Source of the DNA: an uncultured Porphyromonadaceae bacterium
GTDB lineage: Bacteria > Bacteroidota > Bacteroidia > Bacteroidales > Muribaculaceae
Reading direction: 5' to 3'
DNA: 64,000 bases
NCBI GenBank assembly: GCA_946414395.1
Contig: CAMKOE010000002.1
Coordinates: forward strand, 1 to 64,000
Program-made: the position numbers and the translations under genes
Shown here: piece after piece, positions 35,688 through 43,903 of the stretch
Position numbering within the stretch: position 1 is the first letter of the stretch
Layout of the letters: every line of letters starts with the position of its first letter
Notes under the pieces: model-generated
Seen by the model: only the letters and a program-made list of their open reading frames with translations
Told to the model about the DNA's origin: nothing
Database searches by the model: none

Positions 35688-35726
35688 ACAAGAAGGACAA
35701 CGCCACCAGGGCATTGTCCTTCTTGT
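35688..35726 (-). terminator. terminator of the glutamine synthetase gene
   Basis: A 13-bp stem ACAAGAAGGACAA with TTGTCCTTCTTGT, extended by C/G pairs, 31 nt past the stop. The T-tract is poor. Confidence 0.7.
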
Positions 35727-35756
35727 CTTTTCTTGTCTTCAATCCTGATTAAAGCA

Positions 35757-37265
35757 TCAGCCGCACTGGAAGTACTCGTTGACGAGTTGGGCGGTGCGCT
35801 TGGGATCGTGCTCGATGTCGTGGCGCAGGGTGCGGTCGTTGAACGAGCGCAACTCGGCGATGATGCCATCGATCATGTGGGCGCTGAACACACCGTGCTC
35901 CTCAAAGGCGGCACGCAACTTCTCCAGGCAGTCGGCACTGGCCACGCAACTGTCTGGCAGGCAGTCGAGTTCGTTGAGGCGGTCGGCGTTGGCTGCATCG
36001 TGGATGTTGACGTCAACGTAGGTCTTCTTGGCCAGTTCGAGGGCATTCTCCATCTCGAAGCCGTGGCGGCAGGCTACGCACAGGCCGGCGAGCAACTGGT
36101 AGATGTCGGCCGAGCCGTCCGGCGAGCGCATCTCGACGGTCTGCTTCTGGGTCGTGTCAAAGTTGCTGGCGGGTTCCAGCGGATTGGCGATGCGGCACAT
36201 GTCGGCACCGGCAGTCCAGCCCAGGGGAACACGCACGAGCACCGAGCGGTTGCGGTCGCCCCAGCACACGTTGGTGGGAGCCTCCTGGTGGGGAACCAGG
36301 CGGAAGTAGGACATCGGGTTCTTGTTGCCGAAGGCGGTGATAGCGGGAGCCAGGTCCATCATGCCGGCGATGGCCTTGCGGGCCTCGTCGCTCAGGACGC
36401 CCTTGTCGTTGAGCATCATGTTGCGGCCGTCCTTCATCATGCGCATGTGGATGTGCAGGCCCGAGCCAGCCTTGCCCGTGGTGATCTTGGGGGCAAAGGT
36501 GACGTTCAGGTTGGCGCGGAAGGCCAGGTTGCGGATCACCCACTTGGCGACCATCAACTGATCGGCGGCGTCGAGCACGGGAACGGGCAGGAACTCGATC
36601 TCGTTCTGCTCATACACTACACCATCCTGCTCGAAATTGCCCACCTCACTGTGGCCATACTTGATCTGGCCACCGGCCTTGGCAATATAGTCCATGCAGC
36701 GCTGGCGGAAGTCGTTGGTCTTGGCATAGGGCATCGACTCGTGGTAACCGTGCTGGTCGCGGGCGGGGTAGAAGTCAACCGACGGACGGATAACGTAGTA
36801 CTCCAACTCTCCCATCGCATGATACTCCATGCCTGTGGTCTCGCGGAAGGCTTGAGCGGCCTTGCGCAGGGTGTTCTCGGGTGAACTCTCCAGCGGGTTG
36901 CCGTCCTTGTCAAAGAACGAGCACAGCATGCACAGGGTGGGAATCTCGGCAAACGGATCGAGGAACGCGGTGCTGAAGCGCGGCAGCACATACAGGTCGC
37001 TTGAACTTGCCTGGATGAAACTGAACAGGCTGGAGCCGTCCACGCGCTCACCACAAGAGAGGATCGTGCGCAGGTAGTCCTTGCTGCTGATGACAAAGTT
37101 CAAGGTTTTCAACTTGCCGTCACCACCGGGATACATGAAGTTGACCATGCGGATGTTGTTCTCCTCAATGTAGCGGATGATGTCGGCCTTGGTGAACTCG
37201 CGGGGTTCCTTCTGCAGGTAGGCCACTACCTGGTTGGCATTAAGAGCCAGAATTTCGTTTTCCAA
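35757..37265 (-). CDS. glnA: glutamine synthetase
   Basis: A 502-residue protein with the N-terminal beta-grasp domain (NNIRMVNFMYPGGDGKLKTLNF) and the catalytic barrel: AMGELEYYVI (metal glutamate), GSGLHIHMRM (ammonium/metal His), NRSVLVRVPLGW and VEMRSPDGSADIY. It condenses glutamate and ammonia using ATP. No adenylylation motif of the NLYDLP type is seen in the C-terminal part, so adenylyltransferase control is unlikely. It is monocistronic with a leader of about 110 nt. Confidence 0.93.
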   Translation of the reverse strand: MENEILALNANQVVAYLQKEPREFTKADIIRYIEENNIRMVNFMYPGGDGKLKTLNFVISSKDYLRTILSCGERVDGSSLFSFIQASSSDLYVLPRFSTAFLDPFAEIPTLCMLCSFFDKDGNPLESSPENTLRKAAQAFRETTGMEYHAMGELEYYVIRPSVDFYPARDQHGYHESMPYAKTNDFRQRCMDYIAKAGGQIKYGHSEVGNFEQDGVVYEQNEIEFLPVPVLDAADQLMVAKWVIRNLAFRANLNVTFAPKITTGKAGSGLHIHMRMMKDGRNMMLNDKGVLSDEARKAIAGMMDLAPAITAFGNKNPMSYFRLVPHQEAPTNVCWGDRNRSVLVRVPLGWTAGADMCRIANPLEPASNFDTTQKQTVEMRSPDGSADIYQLLAGLCVACRHGFEMENALELAKKTYVDVNIHDAANADRLNELDCLPDSCVASADCLEKLRAAFEEHGVFSAHMIDGIIAELRSFNDRTLRHDIEHDPKRTAQLVNEYFQCG

Positions 37266-37382
37266 TTTCTTTTAAGTATTATCAGAAGCCGCCCATTCAT
37301 TTTATCGCTGCCATTCAGTCAATTACAGCCATAAAAGGGCAAGCGGGCCTCTTTGGTTAATTAATGGTTTACGTTCTACAGG

Positions 37383-37390
37383 CAAAGGTA
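37383..37390 (-). promoter_or_regulatory. promoter -7 element for glnA
   Basis: TACCTTTG on the minus strand, 117 nt upstream of the start codon. The -33 box is not clear. Confidence 0.6.
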
Positions 37391-37504
37391 ATCATTTTTT
37401 TATAAGCAATAGTATTTTTCACAAAGTTTAATTGCCACTGGACATCAGTTTTCGACAAAAACATGGTCATCGGGGACCACCATCATGATTATTTCACTCG
37501 AATT

Positions 37505-37536
37505 CTTGGCCAAGTCATTTTTAATCATTAACTTTG
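37505..37536 (+). promoter_or_regulatory. promoter for the dockerin-like gene
   Basis: CTTG at 37505-37508 and TAACTTTG at 37529-37536, 20 nt apart. It lies within the longest open frame and supports the start at 37569. Confidence 0.7.
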
Positions 37537-37568
37537 ATGTCAACAAGGACGACCAACATTACCGCGAC

Positions 37569-38279
37569 ATGAAAAATTATCTATTCTTGATAGCTTTGAT
37601 GGTTATGGCTCTCTCAACGGCTGCGCAGGAATTGCCTCAATTCAGCCCTTACAACTATGACGGCTGGGAGTACAACAATCCTAACGTGGAATTGTCTACC
37701 ACAGACATCGCGTCGGGCAACATTGCCCTCTATGTCGACAGCAGCAATCGGGCACTGGCGCTCACGTCACCGCAGTTTGACTGCAGTGGCATCAACAGCA
37801 TCGAGGCGCTGGTCAACTGGAACACGCCCACGTTCTACTTGAGCACCTTTGACCTGAGCAGGGCGGCACTGACCATGGTGATTGAGGACGAGGGCCACAA
37901 TGCCATCGATTCGGTCACCTGCGTGCCCACGACACCCGACGTCAGCACCCACAAACTCACGCTCACGCTAGCGGTTCCCACCGGTCTGAGCAAGGCCCGG
38001 CTGCGCTTCATCTCGTGGCAGGCCAACGTGGACAGTTTCGGGGCAGTCAGGAAAGTCAGCCTCACGGCTGCCACAGCGCCCGTCGACATGCTGCCCGGGG
38101 ACCTGAACAGTAATGGCAAACTCGACATCAGTGACGTCACCGCACTGATCGACTTCATCCTGGCGGGGTCGGAATTGGCAACACAGCCGGCAGCCGATGT
38201 GGATGGCAACGGCTCCATCTCGATCAGCGACGTCACCGCCCTCATCGACTCGATACTATCGGGCAACAAGAATTCTTGA
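37569..38279 (+). CDS. secreted protein with C-terminal dockerin-type repeats
   Basis: The start was set at 37569 (MKNYLFLIALMVMALSTAAQ), a signal peptide, giving 236 residues. The mature part is a beta-rich domain of about 145 residues (ALTSPQFDCSGINSIEALVNW, FYLSTFDLSRAALTMVI), resembling a jelly-roll of the carbohydrate-binding type. Then follow two calcium-binding dockerin-like repeats, GDLNSNGKLDISDVTALIDF and ADVDGNGSISISDVTALIDS. Dockerin-like tails occur on many Bacteroidetes secreted proteins without cellulosomes. Partner unknown. Its 3' end faces the permease gene 10 nt away. Confidence 0.8.
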   Translation: MKNYLFLIALMVMALSTAAQELPQFSPYNYDGWEYNNPNVELSTTDIASGNIALYVDSSNRALALTSPQFDCSGINSIEALVNWNTPTFYLSTFDLSRAALTMVIEDEGHNAIDSVTCVPTTPDVSTHKLTLTLAVPTGLSKARLRFISWQANVDSFGAVRKVSLTAATAPVDMLPGDLNSNGKLDISDVTALIDFILAGSELATQPAADVDGNGSISISDVTALIDSILSGNKNS

Positions 38280-38289
38280 CAGGCTCGCT

Positions 38290-39606
38290 TCAACGGCGGT
38301 AACGCAAGCCGTAGAGCAGAACCACCACGAAGCACAGGAAGGGGACCGCAAACGAGGCATTGACGGCGGGCAACCACTGCACGTTGCTGTCGATGATCAT
38401 CGCCTGCACTGCTGGCAGCACGCTGCCGCCCAGGATGGCCATAATCAAGCCTGCGGAACCTAACTCGGCATCATGGCCCACCTCACCCAGTGCGATACCA
38501 TAGATGGTGGGGAACATCAGGCTCATGCACGCCGACACGGCGACCAGACAGCACATGCCAGTGCGGCCGCCCACTAGGATGACGCCCAGCAGCAGCAACA
38601 GGGCCACGGCGGCAAAGAAGGCCATCAGGCGGCCCGGCTTGATGTATTTCATCAGATAGATGTTGACAAACCTCATCAGGCAGAAGATGACCATCGCCAC
38701 GATGTTGTAACGCTGCGACATGACCTCGGCGGCCTGTTCGGTCATGCCCTCGGCCATGAAGACGCGGGTGCCATACTGGATGATGAACGTCCAGCAGGTG
38801 ATCTGGGCGCCGACATAGAAGAACTGGGCCAGCACGCCATAACGATAGGCACGGTTGGCCCACAGGCGCTTCACGACGGTCAATAGGGGCTCACGACGGT
38901 CACTGGCGGCCTGGCGCACCGTGGGAACGCGCACGGCCAGCAATACAGCCAGCAAGGCCAGAATAACCACGCTCAATAGCACATAGGGTTGCACCAGCAC
39001 ACTCAGGTCGCTCTGCTTCAACGCCTCGAAGCGGGCATCGTCGAGCAGGGCCCGCTGTGCGGTATCCAGCGGGGAAAGCCTCGCCTGGATGAAATTCATC
39101 GCGACAAACATGCCCGCCAGCGAGCCGATGGGGTTGAACGACTGGGCCAGGTTGAGGCGGCGGGTGGCGGTTTCACGGTCGCCCATCAACAGGATATAGG
39201 GGTTGCAACTGGTCTCAAGGAACGACAGGCCGCACGTCAGGATGAAGTAGGCGACCAGGAACGGGGCAAAACTGCCCAGGGCCTTGGCAGGCAAGAACAA
39301 CAGCACGCCCAGGGCATAGAGGGCCAATCCCACCAGCACACCGCTCTTGAAGGAATGGCGGCGGATGAACAGCGCAGCCGGCAAGGCCATACAGAAGTAG
39401 CCCCCGTAGAAGGCCACCTGGACCAGCGTGCCATCGGTCACGCTCATGCGGAAAATCTTGGAGAAGGCCTTCACCATCGGGTTGGTGATGTCGTTGGCAA
39501 AGCCCCACAGGGCAAAGCAGCAGGTCACCACAATGAAGGGCAGCACATAACTCACACCCTCACGGGTCACCAGCAGGCGGGATTTCTTTTCTTTATCGGT
39601 TGTCAT
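38290..39606 (-). CDS. FucP-like sugar:proton symporter (MFS)
   Basis: A 438-residue, 12-helix major facilitator. FALWGFANDITNPMVKAFSK and the segment around GGYFCMALPAALFIRR are characteristic of the L-fucose:H+ symporter family, as is LSFLETSCNPYILLMG. Import of L-fucose or a related sugar across the inner membrane is the likely role. It is the last gene of a minus-strand operon with a mutarotase and a cytidylyltransferase/GHMP-kinase fusion. The classical FucI/FucK/FucA are not in this window. Confidence 0.87.
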   Translation of the reverse strand: MTTDKEKKSRLLVTREGVSYVLPFIVVTCCFALWGFANDITNPMVKAFSKIFRMSVTDGTLVQVAFYGGYFCMALPAALFIRRHSFKSGVLVGLALYALGVLLFLPAKALGSFAPFLVAYFILTCGLSFLETSCNPYILLMGDRETATRRLNLAQSFNPIGSLAGMFVAMNFIQARLSPLDTAQRALLDDARFEALKQSDLSVLVQPYVLLSVVILALLAVLLAVRVPTVRQAASDRREPLLTVVKRLWANRAYRYGVLAQFFYVGAQITCWTFIIQYGTRVFMAEGMTEQAAEVMSQRYNIVAMVIFCLMRFVNIYLMKYIKPGRLMAFFAAVALLLLLGVILVGGRTGMCCLVAVSACMSLMFPTIYGIALGEVGHDAELGSAGLIMAILGGSVLPAVQAMIIDSNVQWLPAVNASFAVPFLCFVVVLLYGLRYRR

Positions 39607-39625
39607 ATTGTATCAATTATTTCAA

Positions 39626-39692
39626 ACAACTTGAACAACATTGGACAACAGGTACAACATAAAAAAGGGTTGTTATGGTTGTCGTCAGTTGT
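39626..39692. repeat. phased ACAAC/GTTGT inverted repeat
   Basis: ACAAC at 39626, 39635, 39645 and 39654, then GTTGT at 39669, 39678 and 39688, both with 9-10 nt spacing. The two halves can pair into one long imperfect hairpin. It lies between the orphan gene and the permease gene. Confidence 0.7.
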
Positions 39693-39716
39693 TCCGGTTA
39701 TTTGATTATTTTTCAA

Positions 39717-40214
39717 TCATTCTTTTATAGTATAAACATTAAAACGACATGTATCCATTTCCGACTTTGATGACACCACAAAGAAAGATAAGAATACAGC
39801 TGGTGTATAGATTTTATCTCCCTTGATGATTACAGGCTCATGTTCGTTCCAAGGAAATGTGTGCTTCCATCCATTCGTTTTATTGATAACTACCTTATCT
39901 TTATTATCAAAAAGCCAATTAAATAATCTAGTTATCTTATATTCTAAGACATAATTGTCGGTTAAATCAATAAAATTAATAGGTGCCGTAGTTTCATGTA
40001 CCCAAGTCTCTTTTGTACGAGGATAATATACTGTTTTAGTAGTCGTCCTCATTCCTCCACTACTCTGCCAGAGAGAAAACAGGGTGTCTTGTATTTCCTT
40101 GTCCAGTTCTGTGAATCTTACGGTATTAGGCTCTTTTACAACCGAAGAACGAGAACACTTAAAGGCGATTACACCAATAATCAGAATACCAATCAAAAGC
40201 AAAACCTTTTTCAT
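39717..40214 (-). CDS. AT-rich orphan, membrane-anchored or secreted
   Basis: A 165-residue protein with an N-terminal hydrophobic segment (MKKVLLLIGILIIGVIAFKC). The cysteine resembles a lipoprotein site, but lysine at -1 makes a true lipobox doubtful. The rest (FTELDKEIQDTLFSLWQSS, WKHTFPWNEHEPVIIKGDKI) matches nothing I know. Codon use is markedly AT-rich (many TTA, ATA, AAT), unlike all neighbours. It is inserted 7 nt after the mutarotase gene, inside the sugar operon, which suggests recent acquisition. Confidence 0.7.
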   Translation of the reverse strand: MKKVLLLIGILIIGVIAFKCSRSSVVKEPNTVRFTELDKEIQDTLFSLWQSSGGMRTTTKTVYYPRTKETWVHETTAPINFIDLTDNYVLEYKITRLFNWLFDNKDKVVINKTNGWKHTFPWNEHEPVIIKGDKIYTPAVFLSFFVVSSKSEMDTCRFNVYTIKE

Positions 40215-40221
40215 AAACTTT

Positions 40222-40557
40222 TCACTTTCCTAACTTGAAGATGCGTTCCATCAGTTGCCACTTGGCAGTTGAGGGGGCGTTAGGGTCGCAGCCCTGGAAC
40301 TGGGCCACATAGGCCTCCCACTCGGCTTGACGTGGCAGCGTCGCCAAGCGGGCATTGTCGGCCTCCCAGTCAAACTCGTCGGTCGTGTCACAGATCATGA
40401 ACAGGCGGTTGCCGTGGATATAGATCTGCATGTCCAGGATGCCCACACTGCGGATACCCGCTTGTATCTCGGGCCACACGTGGGCGTGGGCCTCGACATA
40501 TTTTTCTATCATCTCGCGGTCGTCCCGCAGTTCGAGTGTTTGACAATATCGTTTCAT
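40222..40557 (-). CDS. L-rhamnose mutarotase family protein
   Basis: A 111-residue protein of the RhaM (DUF718) family: MKRYCQTLELRDD, the conserved YVEAHAHVWPEIQAGIRSVG with the catalytic histidine, MQIYIHGNRLFMI, and TTDEFDWEADNARLATLP. These dimeric alpha/beta-barrel enzymes interconvert sugar anomers. In fuc-type operons a family member probably acts on L-fucose or a similar 6-deoxysugar. It belongs to the minus-strand operon with the permease. Confidence 0.9.
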   Translation of the reverse strand: MKRYCQTLELRDDREMIEKYVEAHAHVWPEIQAGIRSVGILDMQIYIHGNRLFMICDTTDEFDWEADNARLATLPRQAEWEAYVAQFQGCDPNAPSTAKWQLMERIFKLGK

Positions 40558-40602
40558 AGTATTAAGTTCTTAGTTTTAAGTAATGTTAGTATCGCCTAGA
40601 AA

Positions 40603-40635
40603 AACTCCTCACTCATAACTCCTCACTTCTAACTC
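40603..40635. repeat. 14-bp direct repeat
   Basis: AACTCCTCACTCAT then AACTCCTCACTTCT then AACTC, just past the 3' end of the cytidylyltransferase fusion gene. Confidence 0.75.
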
Positions 40636-40641
40636 AAAAAG

Positions 40642-41811
40642 TTACATTCCTCCGCGGCGGATGGTCAGCGTGATGGCTCCCTCGGGGAAATGGTCACGGT
40701 CACGGCAGACGAGGGCAAGGTAACCGCCTCCACCGGCACCGGGCATCTTCCAGGCCAGCACGCCGTCCATGGCACTATAGCGGTCGATGTAGTCCTGCAC
40801 GCCAGGCTGTATCATGGCGGGGAACATCGCCACCTGGGCCTCAAAGGAGGCCTTGTAACCAGCGGCGAACTCGTCAAGATCCATCTGCTGGATGCCGTCC
40901 CAGCAGCGGTCGGCAGCCGCGGCCAGGGCACGCACCTTGACGGGCGTGATGTCCTTGCCCTCTACCACGCTGCAACCTGGCCTGCGGGGGAACATGGGTA
41001 TCATGCACAGGTGGTCCTCGAGCCAGCCCAGCAGGGCGGCGTCTTGGGTATATTCAATCTTCTCGGGCCAGAAGGCTCCATTATAATAATGACGGGCAAG
41101 GCCAGGGACGCAGATGCCGATGGCGTCCTGAGCCCCGCTCACAATGCCGTCGCTGCGCTCAGGGTCGTTCTCGAGGCAAAAGACCAGACGCGCCAGCATC
41201 TCGGGGTCCATGCTGGGCAACTGGTAGGGCCACACGCGCCTGATGGTGTTGCGCGTGCTCGTGGACAGGCCGCAACGCTCCCTGATCTCGAACGTGGGCT
41301 CCAGCGAGATGGTTAATGCCCAGCCTGGCGCATGACATGACACATAGGGCTGGTCAATCCACGTGCCCGCCAGGTCCAGACGGGTGGGCAACTGGCTCAA
41401 GGCCTGCTTCAGGGCCGTGCTGCTGCGTGCCGCCAAGCCTTCGCCTGGCACGCGCTTGAGCACGATATACTCCATGCCGCGCTGGCGGCACAACTCACGC
41501 TTGTCCTCGCGGTCGCCGTCCTCGTTGACCACCAGGCAGTCGGGACGCACGATGTCGAGGGTGGGCAGGAAGTCCAGGAAGCCGTTGCCCTGGTTGATAT
41601 AGGCCTCCTTGACATAGCGGATGGCGCGCACCATGAACAGGCGTTCCTGCTCACTGTACATCGTCTTGTGCCCCTTGAGGGCCTCAATGGTCTTGTCGCT
41701 GCCGATGCCCACATACAGGTCGCCATACTGCGAGGCCTGCTTGAAAAACTCCACATGACCTGAGTGCAGCAGGTCGTAGCACCCCGATACAAAAACTTTC
41801 TTATTACTCAT
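40642..41811 (-). CDS. cytidylyltransferase-GHMP kinase fusion
   Basis: The start was set at 41811 (MSNKKVFVSGCYDLLHSGHV), between a promoter and the coding motifs, giving 389 residues. Residues 1-135 are a TagD/RfaE-like nucleotidyltransferase with HSGH and the late EGLAARSST motif (equivalent to R-T-x-G-I-S-S-T). Residues about 140-389 resemble a GHMP kinase (HddA or galactokinase-like): TRLDLAGTWIDQP, a shortened GLSTSTR in place of the GLGSS loop, SGAQDAIGI and the C-terminal GAGGGGYLALV. A sugar could thus be phosphorylated and then activated to an NDP- or CDP-form. The substrate, perhaps fucose given the operon, is inference. Confidence 0.82.
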   Translation of the reverse strand: MSNKKVFVSGCYDLLHSGHVEFFKQASQYGDLYVGIGSDKTIEALKGHKTMYSEQERLFMVRAIRYVKEAYINQGNGFLDFLPTLDIVRPDCLVVNEDGDREDKRELCRQRGMEYIVLKRVPGEGLAARSSTALKQALSQLPTRLDLAGTWIDQPYVSCHAPGWALTISLEPTFEIRERCGLSTSTRNTIRRVWPYQLPSMDPEMLARLVFCLENDPERSDGIVSGAQDAIGICVPGLARHYYNGAFWPEKIEYTQDAALLGWLEDHLCMIPMFPRRPGCSVVEGKDITPVKVRALAAAADRCWDGIQQMDLDEFAAGYKASFEAQVAMFPAMIQPGVQDYIDRYSAMDGVLAWKMPGAGGGGYLALVCRDRDHFPEGAITLTIRRGGM

Positions 41812-41841
41812 TGACCTGTCATTGATTAACGGTTCGAGCCA

Positions 41842-41849
41842 CAAAGGTA
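41842..41849 (-). promoter_or_regulatory. promoter -7 element of the fucose-type operon
   Basis: TACCTTTG on the minus strand, 31 nt before the start at 41811. The next minus-strand gene downstream has no promoter of this type, so one transcript to 38290 is likely. Confidence 0.7.
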
Positions 41850-41901
41850 CAACTTCCATCCCACAATTCCATCGACATCATCAGGATTTTGCAGGCAATC
41901 A

Positions 41902-41933
41902 TTTGCATTTGTGGCAAAAAAGGTCTAACTTTG
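41902..41933 (+). promoter_or_regulatory. promoter of the DUF853 ATPase gene
   Basis: TTTG at 41902-41905 and TAACTTTG at 41926-41933, 20 nt apart; divergent from the fucose-type operon promoter. Confidence 0.85.
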
Positions 41934-41974
41934 TAACCAGCAAATACAACCAACAGAAATAAAACAAAAACACT

Positions 41975-43555
41975 ATGTACACTCAAGAGAACGGATTCTA
42001 CATCGCCCACGGGCCCAACGGCCCCATCAGCATCCTGGGCAACATGGCCAACCGCCACGGCCTCATCGCCGGCGCCACGGGAACGGGCAAGACGGTGACC
42101 CTGCAGGTCATTGCCGAGAGTTTCTGCAAGGCCGGTGTGCCTTGCTTCATGGCCGACATGAAGGGTGACCTCTCGGGCGTGAGCCAGCCCGGCAAACTGT
42201 CCAGTTTCATCGAGAAGCGCCTGCCCGAGTTCGGCATCGACCAGAACAGCCTCACGTTTGAGGGCTGCCCGGTCAGGTTCTATGACGTCTATGGCGAGCA
42301 GGGCATCTCCATGCGCTCGACCATCGGCGAGATGGGTCCCGACCTGATGGCACGCATCATGGGACTGAACGAGACCCAGACGGGCGTGCTCAATATCCTG
42401 TACCGCATCCTTGACGAGAAGGGCATCTTGCTCGACGACCTCAAGGACCTGCGCAGCGCCCTGGACTGGCTCTCCCGTCACGCCAAGGAGTACACCACCC
42501 AGTATGGCAACGTGTCCACTGCCAGCATCGGTGCCATCCAGCGCTCGCTGCTGCAACTCGAGAACCAGGGAGCCGACAAGTTCTTCGGCATCCCGTCATT
42601 TGACATCATGGATCTGCTGGCCACACGCGACGGCAAGGGCGTGCTGAGCGTTCTCGCCGCCGACAAGTTGATGCTGCAGCCCAAACTGTACTCCACCTTC
42701 CTGCTGTGGCTGCTCAGCGAACTCTACACCACCTTGCCCGAGGTGGGCGACCTGGAGAAGCCGCGTCTGGTCTTCTTCTTTGACGAGGCCCACATGCTGT
42801 TTGAGGACACGAGCAAGGCCCTCACCGACAAGATCGAGCAGGTGATCCGCCTCATCCGCAGCAAGGGCGTCGGCATCTTCTTCATCTCGCAGTTGCCTAC
42901 CGACATCCCCGACGTGATTCTGGGCCAGTTGGGCAACCGCGTTCAACATGCCCTGCGAGCCTACACGCCACGCGACCAGAAGGCCATCAAGGCCGCAGCC
43001 GAGACCTTCCGCACCAATCCCGCCTTCAAGACCGACGAGGCCATCCTAGGCCTTGAAACCGGCGAGGCGCTGGTATCCTTCCTCGACGAGAAGGGCGCAC
43101 CCAGCGTGGTCGAGCGCGCCAAGGTGCTCTTCCCCTTGAGCCAGATCGGCGCCATCACCGAGGGGCAACGCCTCGATATCATGAACATGGCCAGTGACAT
43201 CAACGCCAAGTACAAGCAGGCAGGCGAGAGGGAGAGCGCATTTGAGGTGTTTGCCCGCGAGGCCGAGGCCGACGCCCAGGCCGCCGAGGAGGCCGCCACA
43301 GCCAAGGAAGCCGAGAAGGCAGAGAAATCCAGGAAGAAGGAGAAAACCATCTGGGACAAGGTCTGGAAAGCCGTCGTGACCGCCATCACGGGAACGCTGG
43401 CCACCATCCTGGGCAAAACCGTGTCCGACACCATCACGGGCAAGAAGGGCAAGGGCACCAGCGCCAAGGACGCCGCCGGACGCGCTGTCAAGAACGCCAC
43501 CAGTGCCGCCACCCGTCAAATCGTGCGCGACATCCTGGGCAACGCTACCAAGTGA
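41975..43555 (+). CDS. HerA-like DUF853 ATPase
   Basis: A 526-residue cytoplasmic P-loop ATPase. Walker A is GATGTGKTVT (residues about 30-39), then DMKGDLSG, and Walker B with DEAH is LVFFFDEAHMLFED. The sensor-like FFISQLPTDIPD and ALRAYTPRDQKAIKAAAETF match DUF853 (YjgR), a HerA/FtsK-related family. Residues about 425-465 are an Ala/Glu/Lys-rich helix, and the tail (VWKAVVTAITGTLATILGKT) is amphipathic. The cellular role is not known; HerA relatives pump or process DNA. No NurA-like partner is adjacent. Confidence 0.88.
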   Translation: MYTQENGFYIAHGPNGPISILGNMANRHGLIAGATGTGKTVTLQVIAESFCKAGVPCFMADMKGDLSGVSQPGKLSSFIEKRLPEFGIDQNSLTFEGCPVRFYDVYGEQGISMRSTIGEMGPDLMARIMGLNETQTGVLNILYRILDEKGILLDDLKDLRSALDWLSRHAKEYTTQYGNVSTASIGAIQRSLLQLENQGADKFFGIPSFDIMDLLATRDGKGVLSVLAADKLMLQPKLYSTFLLWLLSELYTTLPEVGDLEKPRLVFFFDEAHMLFEDTSKALTDKIEQVIRLIRSKGVGIFFISQLPTDIPDVILGQLGNRVQHALRAYTPRDQKAIKAAAETFRTNPAFKTDEAILGLETGEALVSFLDEKGAPSVVERAKVLFPLSQIGAITEGQRLDIMNMASDINAKYKQAGERESAFEVFAREAEADAQAAEEAATAKEAEKAEKSRKKEKTIWDKVWKAVVTAITGTLATILGKTVSDTITGKKGKGTSAKDAAGRAVKNATSAATRQIVRDILGNATK

Positions 43556-43604
43556 CCGCCTAGCCCATCACAACAGGACAATCATCAACCCTGATATCAA
43601 GGCT

Positions 43605-43640
43605 ACCGGCCCGAGGCGTGGATTACTGCCTCGGGCCGGT
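43605..43640 (+). terminator. terminator of the DUF853 gene
   Basis: A perfect 13-bp stem ACCGGCCCGAGGC with GCCTCGGGCCGGT, followed by GCTTTGCTT. Confidence 0.8.
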
Positions 43641-43903
43641 GCTTTGCTTAGTAATAGGTTTGTTCTCTTGTTGAACTAGTGCTTAGTATGGTCTTCTTCT
43701 TTACGCTTAAGTGCTTGGTCTGGTTGTTATTTCTTGTCGTCACTCACAAGGCTTGCCGGCTGCTCGATAGCAATGGTCTGTTTTTATCAATTGGTATGGT
43801 TTGTTTTTCTTTTTAATTAATGTGCGGCAAAAGTCGTTTTTTTTAAGTGTGTTCCGCAACCGGCAAAGCCTGACGAGTGAATTAACATTATTATTACTAT
43901 CAT
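43641..43903. other. AT-rich spacer without a gene
   Basis: No open frame. AGGCTTGCCGG (about 43750) and CCGGCAAAGCCT (about 43861) form a loose inverted pair separated by about 100 nt. Nothing else is identified. Confidence 0.6.
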
